A stretch of DNA of 64,000 nucleotides from Microbispora sp. H11081 (GTDB taxonomy: Bacteria; Actinomycetota; Actinomycetes; Streptosporangiales; Streptosporangiaceae): positions 219,952-283,951 of the forward strand of contig NZ_JABBWV010000008.1 of the NCBI RefSeq assembly GCF_012999535.1, read 5' to 3'. Shown piece by piece: positions 18,233 to 27,942 of this stretch. The position numbers and the translations under genes were made by a program. Below the pieces are notes generated by a model that had not been told where the DNA came from, searched no databases, and saw only the letters and a list, made by a program, of their open reading frames with translations. How positions within the stretch are numbered: the first letter of the stretch is position 1; every line of letters starts with the position of its first letter.

Positions 18233-19108
18233 GTGAACGAAGGTCACGAGGACCCCCCGAAGCTCCCCATCAGGGAGCGCTCTCCTCGGCCAGGGACCGG
18301 CCGTCACCGCCGGCCGCTCCCCGCCGACCTGCCGTCCGACGCGCCCGCCCTGGTCCTCGCGGTGCCGGGCAGGGCGGGGGACCCGGTGGGGCCGTACGGG
18401 GACGTGGCCATGGAGGTCGCCTCCATCGTCAGGATCGACAACCCGCAGATCGACCTTCGCATCGTCTCGCTGGCGGACGGCGGCGCCGATCTCACCAAGG
18501 AGTTCACCTCCATCGCCGCGCAGCGGTCCGCCGACGGACCCGGCGCGGTGGTCGTCCCGCTCGTCACCGGCCCCCACCCGCGCGTGCTGCGCGCCGTACG
18601 GGACGCCGTGACGCAGAGCGAGACCACGGTGCGGATCACCGAGCCGCTCGGCCCGCACCCGCTGCTGGCCGAGGCCCTGCACGTCCGCCTGGCCGAGGCG
18701 GGCCTGGCCCGCGCCGACCGGATGCGGCTGTTCAACGTCTCCTCCCCCGTCGACGGGATCATCGTCGCGACCGCCGGGGGCGACGAGGCCGCCAGGGGCG
18801 CCGACGCGACGGCCGTCCTGCTCGCCGCCCGCCTGACGCTCCCCGTCGTCCCTGCCGCGCTGGACGGCCAGCCGAGCGTCCGCGACGCCGCCGAGCGCCT
18901 GCGCAACATCGGCGCCAACCGGCTGGCCATGGTGCCGTACGTCATCGGGCCCGAGACCGACCGCGACCGCATCACGACGGCCGCCGAGTCGATCGGCGCC
19001 GGGTGCGCCGAACCGCTCGGCGCGCACGAGTCCGTGGCCCGCATGGTCTGCGTCCGGTACGGCGCGGCCTTCGGCGAGATCGAGGGCTTCGACGACCTGT
19101 CCGACTGA
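18233..19108 (+). CDS. CbiX/sirohydrochlorin chelatase-like protein with degenerate active site
   Basis: 291 residues that follow the two-lobe CbiX/CbiK-like pattern. The second-lobe motif EPLGPHPLLAEAL keeps its His, and GATAVLLAARL-like and NRLAMVPYVIG segments match chelatase-like proteins of actinobacteria. The first-lobe metal-binding motif normally written as HGSR reads AVPGRAGDP, so the N-terminal His is missing. The protein may not insert metal into a tetrapyrrole; a binding or scavenging role is possible. The first 35 residues are Pro/Arg-rich. The start is a leaderless GTG. No cobalamin or sirohaem genes adjoin. Confidence 0.6.
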   Translation: MNEGHEDPPKLPIRERSPRPGTGRHRRPLPADLPSDAPALVLAVPGRAGDPVGPYGDVAMEVASIVRIDNPQIDLRIVSLADGGADLTKEFTSIAAQRSADGPGAVVVPLVTGPHPRVLRAVRDAVTQSETTVRITEPLGPHPLLAEALHVRLAEAGLARADRMRLFNVSSPVDGIIVATAGGDEAARGADATAVLLAARLTLPVVPAALDGQPSVRDAAERLRNIGANRLAMVPYVIGPETDRDRITTAAESIGAGCAEPLGAHESVARMVCVRYGAAFGEIEGFDDLSD

Positions 19109-19143
19109 CCGGCGCCCGCCGGAAGCCGGAAGGGCCCGCGGGG

Positions 19144-19506
19144 TCAGGGCAGCGGGCGGCGGCCGGGGAAGCCGAGGTCGCTGCGGTGGTACCAGCCCAG
19201 GGCGGTCTCCCCCTCCAGCCAGCACAGCCGCACGGACACCTCGCCGAGCACGGCGGGGAAGTCGACGAGCAGCGGGGCGACGCCCTTGATCTCGATCTCC
19301 TCGGCGTCGAACCAGCTCAGGATCTCGTCCATCCGCGCCTCAAGGCCCTTGGCCTCCGGCAGGCCGCCGAGAGGCGAGGCGCCCGCGTGCCGCAGGTCGT
19401 GGGTGAGCTCGGCCAGGTCGGCGCGTACGGCGACGAACTCCCGGGCGTGCTGGAGCACCGCCGGCATCAACGATTCGGCCTCGTCGACCGTGAAGATCCT
19501 CGCCAC
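19144..19506 (-). CDS. DUF2203 family protein
   Basis: 120 residues, a full DUF2203 domain: FTVDEAESLMPAVLQHARE at the start, a helical middle, then EIKGVAPLLVDFPAVLGEVSVRLCWLEGE and the conserved ending GWYHRSDLGFPGR. The family is widespread and uncharacterised; helical with a metal-like motif cluster at the end. It is the last gene of a minus-strand run XRE regulator, VOC protein, DUF2203, with 34 bp to the VOC gene. Confidence 0.85.
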   Translation of the reverse strand: MARIFTVDEAESLMPAVLQHAREFVAVRADLAELTHDLRHAGASPLGGLPEAKGLEARMDEILSWFDAEEIEIKGVAPLLVDFPAVLGEVSVRLCWLEGETALGWYHRSDLGFPGRRPLP

Positions 19507-19540
19507 CCTCCGGACGCTATCGCATCGGCCCGCGGGAGGC

Positions 19541-19912
19541 TCACAGGCGGCGGCGCAGCAGGCAGAACTCGTTGCCCTCCGGGTCGGCGAGCACGTGCCA
19601 GTCCTCCTCGCCGGTCTGGCCCACGTCGGCCGGCACCGCGCCGAGCTTCAGCAGGCGCTCCAGCTCGGCCTCCTGGTCGCGGTCGGTGGGGTTGACGTCG
19701 ATGTGCAGGCGCAGCTTGTCCCGCTTGGGCTCCGGCACCGGCTCGAAGATGATCGTCGGCTGGAGACCGCCGAAGCCGACGCCCGGCGGGCCGATCTCCA
19801 CACAGCCGTCCTCGCGCCCGATCACCTCGAAACCCAGCACCTCGCACCAGAAGGCGGCGAGCCGCTCCGCGTCCTCGCAGTCGAGGACGAGCTCACTGAT
19901 TCGACAGGCCAT
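19541..19912 (-). CDS. VOC (glyoxalase-like) family protein
   Basis: 123 residues from ATG 19912; a longer frame to 19978 would run into the XRE gene. The glyoxalase/bleomycin-resistance fold is seen in ISELVLDCEDAERLAAFWCEVLGF, then PTIIFEPVPEPKRDKLRLHIDV and the C-terminal HVLADPEGNEFCLL. The His of LHIDV and Glu of GNEFC are likely metal ligands. Members include dioxygenases, isomerases and antibiotic-binding proteins; the substrate is unknown. It starts 10 bp after the XRE gene stop, so it is probably in that operon. Confidence 0.85.
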   Translation of the reverse strand: MACRISELVLDCEDAERLAAFWCEVLGFEVIGREDGCVEIGPPGVGFGGLQPTIIFEPVPEPKRDKLRLHIDVNPTDRDQEAELERLLKLGAVPADVGQTGEEDWHVLADPEGNEFCLLRRRL

Positions 19913-19922
19913 GGGCCGGACT

Positions 19923-20810
19923 TTACCCCTGGACCACCGGCTCATGCCGTGGGCAGTGGACGGCCTCCGGATGGGCAAGCAGCCACTCGATGCGGTCGCG
20001 GCTCTCGTCGTCGGCCGGCGTGTGGACCACGAGCCGGGTCTCCGGCGGCGCCGCCAGCGCCATGCTGGTGGACGCCAGGCGGACCATCCCCACCGCGGAG
20101 TGCTGGTACAGCTTCATCCGCGGCCCCGGCCTGGCCACGTCGTGCTTCGCCCACATCCGGGCGAAGTCGGGGCTGGCCGCCGACAGCCGGCTGACGAAGT
20201 TCGTCCACACCGGCTCGCCCACGTGCCTGCCGAAGGACGCCCGCAGGGTGGCGACCATCCTGGGGTACTCCTCCTCCTTGTTCACCAGCGGGCAGCAGCA
20301 CTCCGGGACCGTGAACACGCGCCACAGGACGTTGCGCTCGCCCCGGGGGCAGGAGACCAGTGACACGAAGATCCGGGCGTACGCGGCGTTCCAGGCAAGC
20401 AGGTCATACCTAGCGTTGTGGACGTACGCCGGAAGCGGGTCGAGCTGGCGCAGGATCGTGTGCACCTCGGCGTCGAGGCCTTCCTCGTCGTCCACGGGGC
20501 CGGCGACCTCCGGCAGCTCGGCCAGCCGGTAGAGGTGCTCCCGCTCGGCCGCGTCCAGCCTCAGCGTCCGCGCGATCGCGTCCAGCACCTGCACCGACGC
20601 GTTGATGGGACGGCCCTGTTCCAGCCAGGTGTACCAGGTCACGCCCACCCCGGCGAGCTGGGCGACCTCCTCCCGCCGCAGCCCCGGCGTACGGCGGCGC
20701 AGCCCGGGCGGCAGCCCGACGTCCTCGGGCCGGATCCGCTCGCGCCTGCTGCGCAGGTAGGCTGCGAGCTCCTCACGCCTGGTGTTCCTTGTGCGGGTCC
20801 CCGTCGTCAC
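19923..20810 (-). CDS. XRE-family regulator with MmyB-like ligand-binding domain
   Basis: 295 residues. The N-terminal helix-turn-helix spans about 12-80 (AAYLRSRRERI, RRTPGLRREEVAQLAGVGVTWYTWLEQGR). The C-terminal MmyB-like domain (about 105-280) has PAYVHNARYDLLAWNAAYARIF and the ending RLVVHTPADDES. MmyB domains have a PAS-like fold reported to bind fatty acids. It is divergent from a DHA2 exporter across 102 bp, an arrangement that usually means local control of the exporter. The VOC and DUF2203 genes follow on the same strand. Confidence 0.9.
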   Translation of the reverse strand: MTTGTRTRNTRREELAAYLRSRRERIRPEDVGLPPGLRRRTPGLRREEVAQLAGVGVTWYTWLEQGRPINASVQVLDAIARTLRLDAAEREHLYRLAELPEVAGPVDDEEGLDAEVHTILRQLDPLPAYVHNARYDLLAWNAAYARIFVSLVSCPRGERNVLWRVFTVPECCCPLVNKEEEYPRMVATLRASFGRHVGEPVWTNFVSRLSAASPDFARMWAKHDVARPGPRMKLYQHSAVGMVRLASTSMALAAPPETRLVVHTPADDESRDRIEWLLAHPEAVHCPRHEPVVQG

Positions 20811-20847
20811 CTCCCCATCCTCGCAAGCGAGGGGCCGGGTTGCCAGG

Positions 20848-20861
20848 TGGTGGCACTACCA
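20848..20861. promoter_or_regulatory. candidate operator between XRE regulator and MFS exporter
   Basis: TGGT-N6-ACCA (20848-20861) lies about midway in the 102-bp divergent gap. Only four bases per arm are symmetric, so this is a weak but well-placed candidate for the XRE protein. Confidence 0.3.
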
Positions 20862-20912
20862 GTATCCGCAGGCTCTCGGCACCGGTATCACCCCGGCCGC
20901 ATCGTTGCCTGC

Positions 20913-22313
20913 ATGACCACTGTCACCACCCGCGCGCCGGCCGCGCGGCGGACCCCGTCCTCCGCTCTGCTGCTCACCGTCATCCTGGCGGGGCAGTTCA
21001 TGGCCATCCTCGACTCCACCATCGTCAACGTCGCCGCGCCCACGATGCGCGCCGATCTCGGGGCCACCGGCTCCGGGCTGCAACTCGTCATCTCCGGCTA
21101 CACCGTCGCGTACGCCATGCTGCTGATCACCGGGGCGCGCCTCGGGGGGCTGCTCGGCTACCGGCGGCTGTTCCTCACCGGGCTCGCGGTGTTCACGGCC
21201 GCGTCGCTCATGTGCGGGCTCGCCCCGTCGACCGGCGTGCTGATCGCCTTCCGGCTCGTGCAGGGCGCGGGAGCCGCCCTGATGGTGCCGCAGGTGCTCA
21301 GCCTGATCCAGGTCACCTTCGACGGCGCCTCGCGGGGGCGGGCGCTCGGCGTCTACGCCACGGTCATCTCGGCCGGCGCGGTCGTCGGGCAGGTGCTCGG
21401 CGGGCTGCTGGTGACCGCCGACCTGTTCGGCACGGCCTGGCGGCCGGTCTTCCTGGTCAACGTGCCGATCGGGCTCGCCCTGCTGGCCGTCGGAGCGCGG
21501 AGGCTGCCCGCCGAGCACGTGCGGCGTGAGCAGGGTCTCGACGTGCCCGGCCTGGTCACCCTGTCGCTCGCGGTCTGCCTGCTGGTCGTGCCGCTCGTGC
21601 TCGGGCACGAGCAGAACTGGCCGCTGTGGGGGTGGATCTCCATGGGACTCGCGGTCCTCGCGTTCTGCGCGTTCCTGCTCGTGGAGCGGCGTACGGCGCA
21701 TCCGCTCGTCCCCGGCCGGCTGCTGCGCGCGCCCGGTGTGTCCGCCGCCGCGTCCGGCATCTTCCTCGTGATGGCGGCGTACGGCGGCTGGCTGTTCGTC
21801 ATGGCCCTCCACCTGCAGGGCGGCCTCGGCGACAGCGCCCTGCGGGCGGGCTGCCTGTTCATCCCCGCGGCCGCCGCCTTCGGGCTCACCAGCCTCAACT
21901 GGAAGCGGCTGCCGGCCCGCCTGCACCGGCCGGTGATCGTCGCCGCCGCCGTCGTCACCGCCGCGGGCGAGCTGGCCCTGGCGGCGGCGCTGGCCGGCGG
22001 CGGCCACGGCGAGCCGCTGCTGGAGATCAGCTTCGCGGCCATCGGAGCCGGGATGGCGGCCATGTACAGCCCGCTCATGGCGGTGGCGCTGGCCCGGGTC
22101 GCGCCCGCCGACGTGTCCGACGCCAGCGGCCTGCTGGCGATGATGCTCCAGCTCGGCCAGGTGGTCGGCGTGGCCGTCTTCGGCACGCTGTTCCTCAGCC
22201 TCACCCCATCCGCGCACGCCGCCGTGGTGACGTCGGTCTCGCTGGCCGTGGTCTCGCTGGCCGCCGGCGGGTGCGCGCTGCCTCTCCTGCGCACCCGCCG
22301 GGACCAGGGATGA
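20913..22313 (+). CDS. MFS transporter, DHA2 (EmrB/QacA) drug:H+ antiporter type
   Basis: 466 residues from ATG 20913; the frame upstream is intergenic. About fourteen hydrophobic helices are visible. LDSTIVNVAAPTMRADLGA in helix 1 is the DHA2 motif D1, RLGGLLGYRRLFLTG after helix 2 is motif A, and the helix-5 region around YATVISAGAVVGQVLGGLL is motif C of antiporters. It probably exports a hydrophobic drug or metabolite from the cytoplasm. A perfect 13-bp terminator separates it from convergent gdhA. Confidence 0.9.
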   Translation: MTTVTTRAPAARRTPSSALLLTVILAGQFMAILDSTIVNVAAPTMRADLGATGSGLQLVISGYTVAYAMLLITGARLGGLLGYRRLFLTGLAVFTAASLMCGLAPSTGVLIAFRLVQGAGAALMVPQVLSLIQVTFDGASRGRALGVYATVISAGAVVGQVLGGLLVTADLFGTAWRPVFLVNVPIGLALLAVGARRLPAEHVRREQGLDVPGLVTLSLAVCLLVVPLVLGHEQNWPLWGWISMGLAVLAFCAFLLVERRTAHPLVPGRLLRAPGVSAAASGIFLVMAAYGGWLFVMALHLQGGLGDSALRAGCLFIPAAAAFGLTSLNWKRLPARLHRPVIVAAAVVTAAGELALAAALAGGGHGEPLLEISFAAIGAGMAAMYSPLMAVALARVAPADVSDASGLLAMMLQLGQVVGVAVFGTLFLSLTPSAHAAVVTSVSLAVVSLAAGGCALPLLRTRRDQG

Positions 22314-22323
22314 GCACCCGCCC

Positions 22324-22353
22324 GAGCGCCCGCCCGAGCACCCGGGCGGGCGC

Positions 22354-22355
<2 letters not shown>
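22324..22355. terminator. bidirectional terminator between MFS gene and gdhA
   Basis: GAGCGCCCGCCCG (22324-22336) pairs perfectly with 22343-22355 over 13 bp with a 6-nt loop. It lies between convergent genes and reaches into the gdhA stop codon. Confidence 0.75.
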
Positions 22356-23706
<1,351 letters not shown>

Positions 23707-23728
23707 TTATTTCTGTTTCCTCCATATC

Positions 23729-23756
23729 ACAGTAGAGGCATCCGGGTTGTGAGCAA
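23729..23756 (-). promoter_or_regulatory. predicted gdhA promoter
   Basis: On the minus strand TTGCTC (23756-23751) and TACTGT (23734-23729) are 16 bp apart, within an AT-rich stretch just before the SD of gdhA. Confidence 0.4.
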
Positions 23757-23763
23757 CGCGGTC

Positions 23764-24696
23764 TCAAGATCCGGGACGCAGGAGGGCCCGCCAGACGTCG
23801 ATCACGAGCACGGAGCGCATGCCCACCGACCGGTAGAGGCCGAGCGCGGGGGTCGTGTTGTTGCCGTCCACGTGCAGGATCGTGCCCGCCCGGCCGCGCC
23901 GCTCGTCGGCCTCGAAGGCCCACGTGAGCAGCAGCCGGCCGAGACCGCGCCCGCGGAAGGCCGGGCGCGTCGCGAGCGTACGGACATAGCCGCAGTTCTC
24001 GTCGGGCACGAAGTGGTTCGTCCCGAGCAGCATGGCCGCGGGCTCGCCGTGCACGCGGGCCAGCAGAAGTTGCGTCCAGTCGTTCGCGCTTGACGCCTCC
24101 ATCTCCCCGGCCCACTCCTCGAACGTCGCAGGCACGAACCCGAAGTGCTCGGCGAACGCCTCCTGCTGGACGGCGTGCGCCGCGCGCAGCACCTCCCCGC
24201 CGCCGGGCGAGCCCGCCTCGACCGTCACCCCGGGCAGGGAGAGGGGTCGTACGCCGGAGTGGTCGGCCCGCATGCGGTGGAAGCTCGTCGCGGGCGCGAA
24301 GCCGCGCTCCTTGGCGGCCTCGCGCATGACCGTGTCCTGCTCGTAGACGCTGACGTCCACCACGGCGTGGTCGTGCCCGGCCTCGCGGGCGAGGTGGCCT
24401 GCGCGGCCGAGCACCAGGTCCCACAGCAGCGCCGCCGCGCCCGGCTCCCTGGCCTGCACGTCGATGTCCACGTTGTCGCTTCCGCCCTTGCGCCTGGCGT
24501 AGCCCCAGCCGAGGAGCCGCCCGCCCGAGCCGATCACCCAGCTGTCGCGCTCCAGGTCCAGCTCACCGAGGGTGTCGGCGATGTCGTCGAGCGTCCAGTC
24601 GGGCTTGCCCGTCACCTGGATGTCGTGCTCGGCGACCAGGTCGTGGATCGCCGCCGCGTCGCCGGACACCGGACGCCGGATGTCGTAGTCGTTCAT
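23764..24696 (-). CDS. GNAT N-acetyltransferase, probable tandem-domain
   Basis: 310 residues from ATG 24696 (ATG 24714 would add six residues). Two GNAT-like halves are suggested, as in mycothiol synthase-type enzymes: an N-terminal half with SWVIGSGGRLLGWGYARRK, and a C-terminal half with the acetyl-CoA loop RTLATRPAFRGRGLGRLLLTWA (about 240-262) and the ending GNNTTPALGLYRSVGMRSV. Only the C-terminal half shows the R/Q-x-x-G-x-G/A pyrophosphate loop clearly. The substrate is unknown. It lies 66 bp upstream of gdhA on the same strand. Confidence 0.8.
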   Translation of the reverse strand: MNDYDIRRPVSGDAAAIHDLVAEHDIQVTGKPDWTLDDIADTLGELDLERDSWVIGSGGRLLGWGYARRKGGSDNVDIDVQAREPGAAALLWDLVLGRAGHLAREAGHDHAVVDVSVYEQDTVMREAAKERGFAPATSFHRMRADHSGVRPLSLPGVTVEAGSPGGGEVLRAAHAVQQEAFAEHFGFVPATFEEWAGEMEASSANDWTQLLLARVHGEPAAMLLGTNHFVPDENCGYVRTLATRPAFRGRGLGRLLLTWAFEADERRGRAGTILHVDGNNTTPALGLYRSVGMRSVLVIDVWRALLRPGS

Positions 24697-24786
24697 GCCG
24701 CTGTTTCTACGCATCGCGACTTGTGGGCGGCTTGCCGAGGAGTTGGCGGCGCCCCGCGCATCCCCAGGGACCTCGGAGCCGGTTGC

Positions 24787-25682
24787 CTACCGGGGGACGG
24801 CGGCGGGTTCGAACAGCACCCTGGCCCGCACCTGCCGGAACCCGCTCCGTTCGAGATCGGCCGTCGCCTCCGCCCGATGCGCGTCCACGTCGGCGATCAC
24901 CTCCATGGCACCGCCGCCGAGCAGCGCCCGGACCGCCTCGGCCAGGAGTTCACCCCGGGCCGCCCCGTCGAGCACGCCGAGATAGACGACGAGGGATAGC
25001 ACGCGTCCCCCGCCGTTCCGGCCAGGCCGATCGGCTCTCCCGCGTCCAGCGCCACCCGCCATCGGCAGAGCGGCCCCGTCCACCAGGCCAGCGGATCCGT
25101 GGCCGTGTCGACGCCGGCGACCGCCCGCGCGATCTCGGCGCCCGTCAGCAGGTCCGGCTCCGCGATCCGCGCAACCAGGGCGCGGATCTCCGCCGCGCCG
25201 CCGGCCGGGCGGAAGGTGTACCGCCCGGAGGGCGCCGGGGGCGGCGTGCCCGTCCACGAGTATCTGAGCCGCTCACCACGCTCGGCCAGGCCGGCGAGGC
25301 GGGCCGCGGCCATCGGCGCCTCCACCACGGCGAGGACCTCCGGCCTGTCGCGCCAGTGCGGCGGCAGGGCGGCGTAGTACGCCCCCGGCCCGCCGAGCGC
25401 CTGGTGCGCGGCGCGCAGCAGCGCGGCGCCCACCTCCGGCTCGGCGTCCAGGTCGAAACGCTCCAGCCAGGGAGCGCCGGCGGCGCCCGGCGGCAGGAGC
25501 CAGGCCGCCCGGCCGACGACACGCCCGGCACGCAGGGCGACCCAGGTGTTCTCGGGCCGGTAGCCGCCGCCGGCGATGCCCTCGGCATAGCCGACCTGGC
25601 GCAACTGGGGCAGCGGATCGGGCATGGAGTCGAACAGGCTCTCCTCGCCCGCGACCAGCGGGCGGATGACCACGTCGGTCAT
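24787..25682 (-). pseudogene. GNAT-like acetyltransferase interrupted by one frameshift
   Basis: The frame from ATG 25682 (SD GGAGGA) reads MTDVVIRPLVAGEESLF through GEPIGLAGTAGD. It then turns to nonsense and stops at 24897. The protein-like sequence resumes in another frame as SLVVYLGVLDGAARGELLAE and ends with SGFRQVRARVLFEP at 24787. One missing base in the C5 run at 25007-25011 (plus strand) accounts for the switch. With it restored the gene encodes about 298 residues. It is either a recent pseudogene or a homopolymer sequencing error. It resembles the neighbouring GNAT gene in layout. Confidence 0.7.
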
Positions 25683-25715
25683 TGGTTGATCCTCCGGGAA
25701 GGCGGACGCCCCGGA

Positions 25716-25766
25716 TCAGATCCGCGCGGACGCCGGAACGCGGACGGGGCGCAGAACATCGGACAT
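25716..25766 (-). CDS. possible 16-codon leader ORF upstream of the GNAT-like gene
   Basis: ATG 25766 is preceded 8 nt upstream by a very strong SD (GGAGGGAGG). The ORF encodes MSDVLRPVRVPASARI and stops 33 bp before the GNAT-like start. Its ATG lies next to the right arm of a 7-bp inverted repeat. It could be an attenuator peptide; no termination structure was confirmed. The rest of the 343-bp gap 25683-26025 holds no other gene I can support. Confidence 0.35.
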   Translation of the reverse strand: MSDVLRPVRVPASARI

Positions 25767-25773
25767 TGTTCTG
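25752..25773. promoter_or_regulatory. 7-bp inverted repeat, operator or leader hairpin
   Basis: CAGAACA (25752-25758) and TGTTCTG (25767-25773) are perfect inverted repeats with an 8-bp spacer, lying across the start of the small leader ORF. Confidence 0.4.
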
Positions 25774-26025
25774 ACCTCCCTCCGGCTCGACGGCGTACCC
25801 GGAACCTACTCGCCGCGTTCGCGGGCCGCAAGACCGCCGATCATCGGGACGCCCGCGATCGCGCCGGCCTGCCGCGGGCCGCGTGAAAGTTTCCCGGGCG
25901 GGACCCGGACGGCGGGCGTACGCGCAGGTCGGAGAACAGGCGCCCACCGGGCGGTTGCCCCGGGCACGGCGGGCGCTTTCGATGACCTTGAGCCGGAAGC
26001 CCCCGTCCCGCCCCGGGAGCATGTG

Positions 26026-27873
26026 ATGCCCAAGCGACTGTCCGCGGCATTCTCCGTCGTCGTCTGCGCCGTGGTCGCCGCGGCGGCGCTCGTCGTGACC
26101 AGGCCGGCCCCGGCGGACGCGGGGACGGGCGGGTTCGACTTCACGCGGGCGCAGATCGTCGCGACGAACCTGCGGGTGCCCTGGGGCATGGCCTTCCTCC
26201 CCGACGGCAGCGCGCTCGTCTCGGAACGCGACACCGCGATCATCGTGCGGGTGCGTCCCGGATCCTCGCCGGAACAGGTGGCCATGGTCCCGAACGTGAA
26301 GCCGGGCGGCGAGGGCGGCCTGCTCGGCCTCGCGCTCTCCCCCACGTTCGCGCAGGACCAGATGGTCTACGCGTACTACACCAGCGCATCGGACAACCGG
26401 GTGGTCCGGTTCAGGCTCGGCGCCCCGCAGAGCCAGCAGGTGATCCTCGCCGGCATCCCCCGGGGCCAGTCGCGCAACGGCGGGCGCATCGCGTTCGGCC
26501 CGGACGGCCTGCTGTACGTGGCCACAGGCGACGCCGGATACCCGGCGAACGCCCAGGGATCGAGCCTCGGCGGCAAGATCCTGCGCGTCACCCGGGACGG
26601 CGCGGTCCCAGCGACCAACCCGTACTCCGGCTCGCCCGTCTACAGCTACGGCCACAGCAACGTCCAGGGGCTCGCCTGGGACGAGGCCGACCGGCTGTAC
26701 GCCACCGAACTCGGCCAGAACACCACCGACGAGATCAACCACATCCTGCCGGGACGCAACTACGGCTGGCCCTCCTGCGAGGGCGTGTGCGGCAACCCCA
26801 ACCTCGTGAACCCCCTGGTGACCTGGAACTCGGCCGAGGCCTCGCCCAGCGGCCTCGCCCACGCCAACGGCACGCTCTTCGCCGCCGCCCTCGCCGGCAA
26901 GCGGCTGTGGACGGTGCCGGTCAGCGGAGGCGTCAGGACGGGCGATCCTGCGGCCGAACTGCGGGGCTCGCCGGGCCGGCTGCGCACCGTGGCGGTCGGG
27001 CCCGACGGATGGCTCTGGGTGACGACGAGCAACCGCGACGGCAGGGGGGCGGCCGGCCCCGGCGACGACCTGGTCCTCCGGATCCCGCCGGTCGGCACGT
27101 GGCCGCCGGGGAGTTCGTCGCCCTCGCCGTCGCCCATCCCGTCGCCAACGCCGTCACCCTCGTCGCCCGGCGGCCAGTCGCCGTGCCCCTCCCCCTCGTC
27201 GAGCCCTCCGCCGCCGAGCCCGTCGCCTTCTCCCAGCCCGTCGCCTTCTGCCAGCCCGTCGCCTTCTGCCAGCCCGTCGGCGTCCCCCAGCGCCTCCGCC
27301 TCCGCCAACCCTTCGCCCTCCCCCAGCCCTTCACCGTCCCCAAGCCCGTCGCCCAGCCCTTCCCCCAGTCCGTCGGCGTCGCCCAGCCCGTCGGCGTGTC
27401 CCTCGCCGTCGCCAAGCCCTTCACCGTCGCCGAGCCCCTCGCCGTGCCCCTCCCCCTCGCTCGGCGCGTCACCCTCGCCGTCGCCCTGGCCGTCGGTGTC
27501 GGCGAGCCCGTCGCCGTGCGCCTCGCCGTCACCCGCCGCGTCGCCCTCGCCCAGCCCGGCGCCCAGCCGGACGTGTGAGGCGACGATCCGGCTCTACCTG
27601 ACGTGGGCGGCGGCCCCGTGGGGCGAGCTGACGGTGCGGAACACGGGAGTCCTGCCGATCAACTCGTGGATCGTCACCTTCACGGTCCCCGCCGGTCTGA
27701 CCTACGTGCACATGGGGGACGGCAACTACGCCCCGCCGGGAACCACGGTGACCGTCACCAGCCTGTCTTACAACGGAGTGCTGCCGCCGGGCGCGTCGAT
27801 CACGCGGCAGTTCGCGATCGGCTGGAACAGCGGCGCCGTCCAGGCGCCGACGGCCACCTGCACCGCCATCTGA
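26026..27873 (+). CDS. secreted glucose/sorbosone dehydrogenase with Pro-Ser linker and divergent CBM2
   Basis: 615 residues from ATG 26026 (CGGGAG 6 nt upstream; a GTG at 26023 is adjacent). Signal peptide about 1-34 ending PAPADA. The GSDH beta-propeller spans about 40-360, with WGMAFLPDGSALVSERDTA, NGGRIAFGPDGLLYVATGDAG, YSYGHSNVQGLAWD and NTTDEINHILPGRNYGWP. A roughly 145-residue Pro/Ser linker follows, then a CBM2-like domain (about 512-615) bounded by Cys. That CBM2 lacks two of the usual surface Trp. Family members oxidise aldoses with PQQ outside the cell. It is a tandem paralogue of the next gene and shares a leader motif with it. Confidence 0.85.
   Translation: MPKRLSAAFSVVVCAVVAAAALVVTRPAPADAGTGGFDFTRAQIVATNLRVPWGMAFLPDGSALVSERDTAIIVRVRPGSSPEQVAMVPNVKPGGEGGLLGLALSPTFAQDQMVYAYYTSASDNRVVRFRLGAPQSQQVILAGIPRGQSRNGGRIAFGPDGLLYVATGDAGYPANAQGSSLGGKILRVTRDGAVPATNPYSGSPVYSYGHSNVQGLAWDEADRLYATELGQNTTDEINHILPGRNYGWPSCEGVCGNPNLVNPLVTWNSAEASPSGLAHANGTLFAAALAGKRLWTVPVSGGVRTGDPAAELRGSPGRLRTVAVGPDGWLWVTTSNRDGRGAAGPGDDLVLRIPPVGTWPPGSSSPSPSPIPSPTPSPSSPGGQSPCPSPSSSPPPPSPSPSPSPSPSASPSPSASPSASPSASASANPSPSPSPSPSPSPSPSPSPSPSASPSPSACPSPSPSPSPSPSPSPCPSPSLGASPSPSPWPSVSASPSPCASPSPAASPSPSPAPSRTCEATIRLYLTWAAAPWGELTVRNTGVLPINSWIVTFTVPAGLTYVHMGDGNYAPPGTTVTVTSLSYNGVLPPGASITRQFAIGWNSGAVQAPTATCTAI
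27115..27560 (+). repeat. Pro-Ser linker repeat (first dehydrogenase)
   Basis: Low-complexity coding DNA built from short CCS/CCN-TCN/AGC units encoding Pro-Ser and Pro-Ser-Ala repeats. It is the longest linker in the window, about three times that of the paralogue, and prone to slippage and misassembly. Confidence 0.85.
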
Positions 27874-27888
27874 CGCCCGCCCGTCCCG

Positions 27889-27929
27889 CCCGCGCCCCGG
27901 CCCCGTACGCGTGTCGGCCGGGGCGCGGG
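27889..27929 (+). terminator. terminator between the two dehydrogenase genes
   Basis: CCCGCGCCCCGGCC (27889-27902) pairs perfectly over 14 bp with 27916-27929; loop 13 nt. It starts 15 bp after the first stop codon. Confidence 0.65.
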
Positions 27930-27942
27930 CGCGGCGGAGGTG

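Noticed and set aside
18272..18284. GGGAGCGCTC-like site resembling a CelR box
   Set aside because: The right arm is imperfect (TCTCC), it lies inside the CbiX-like coding region, and no sugar gene is near.
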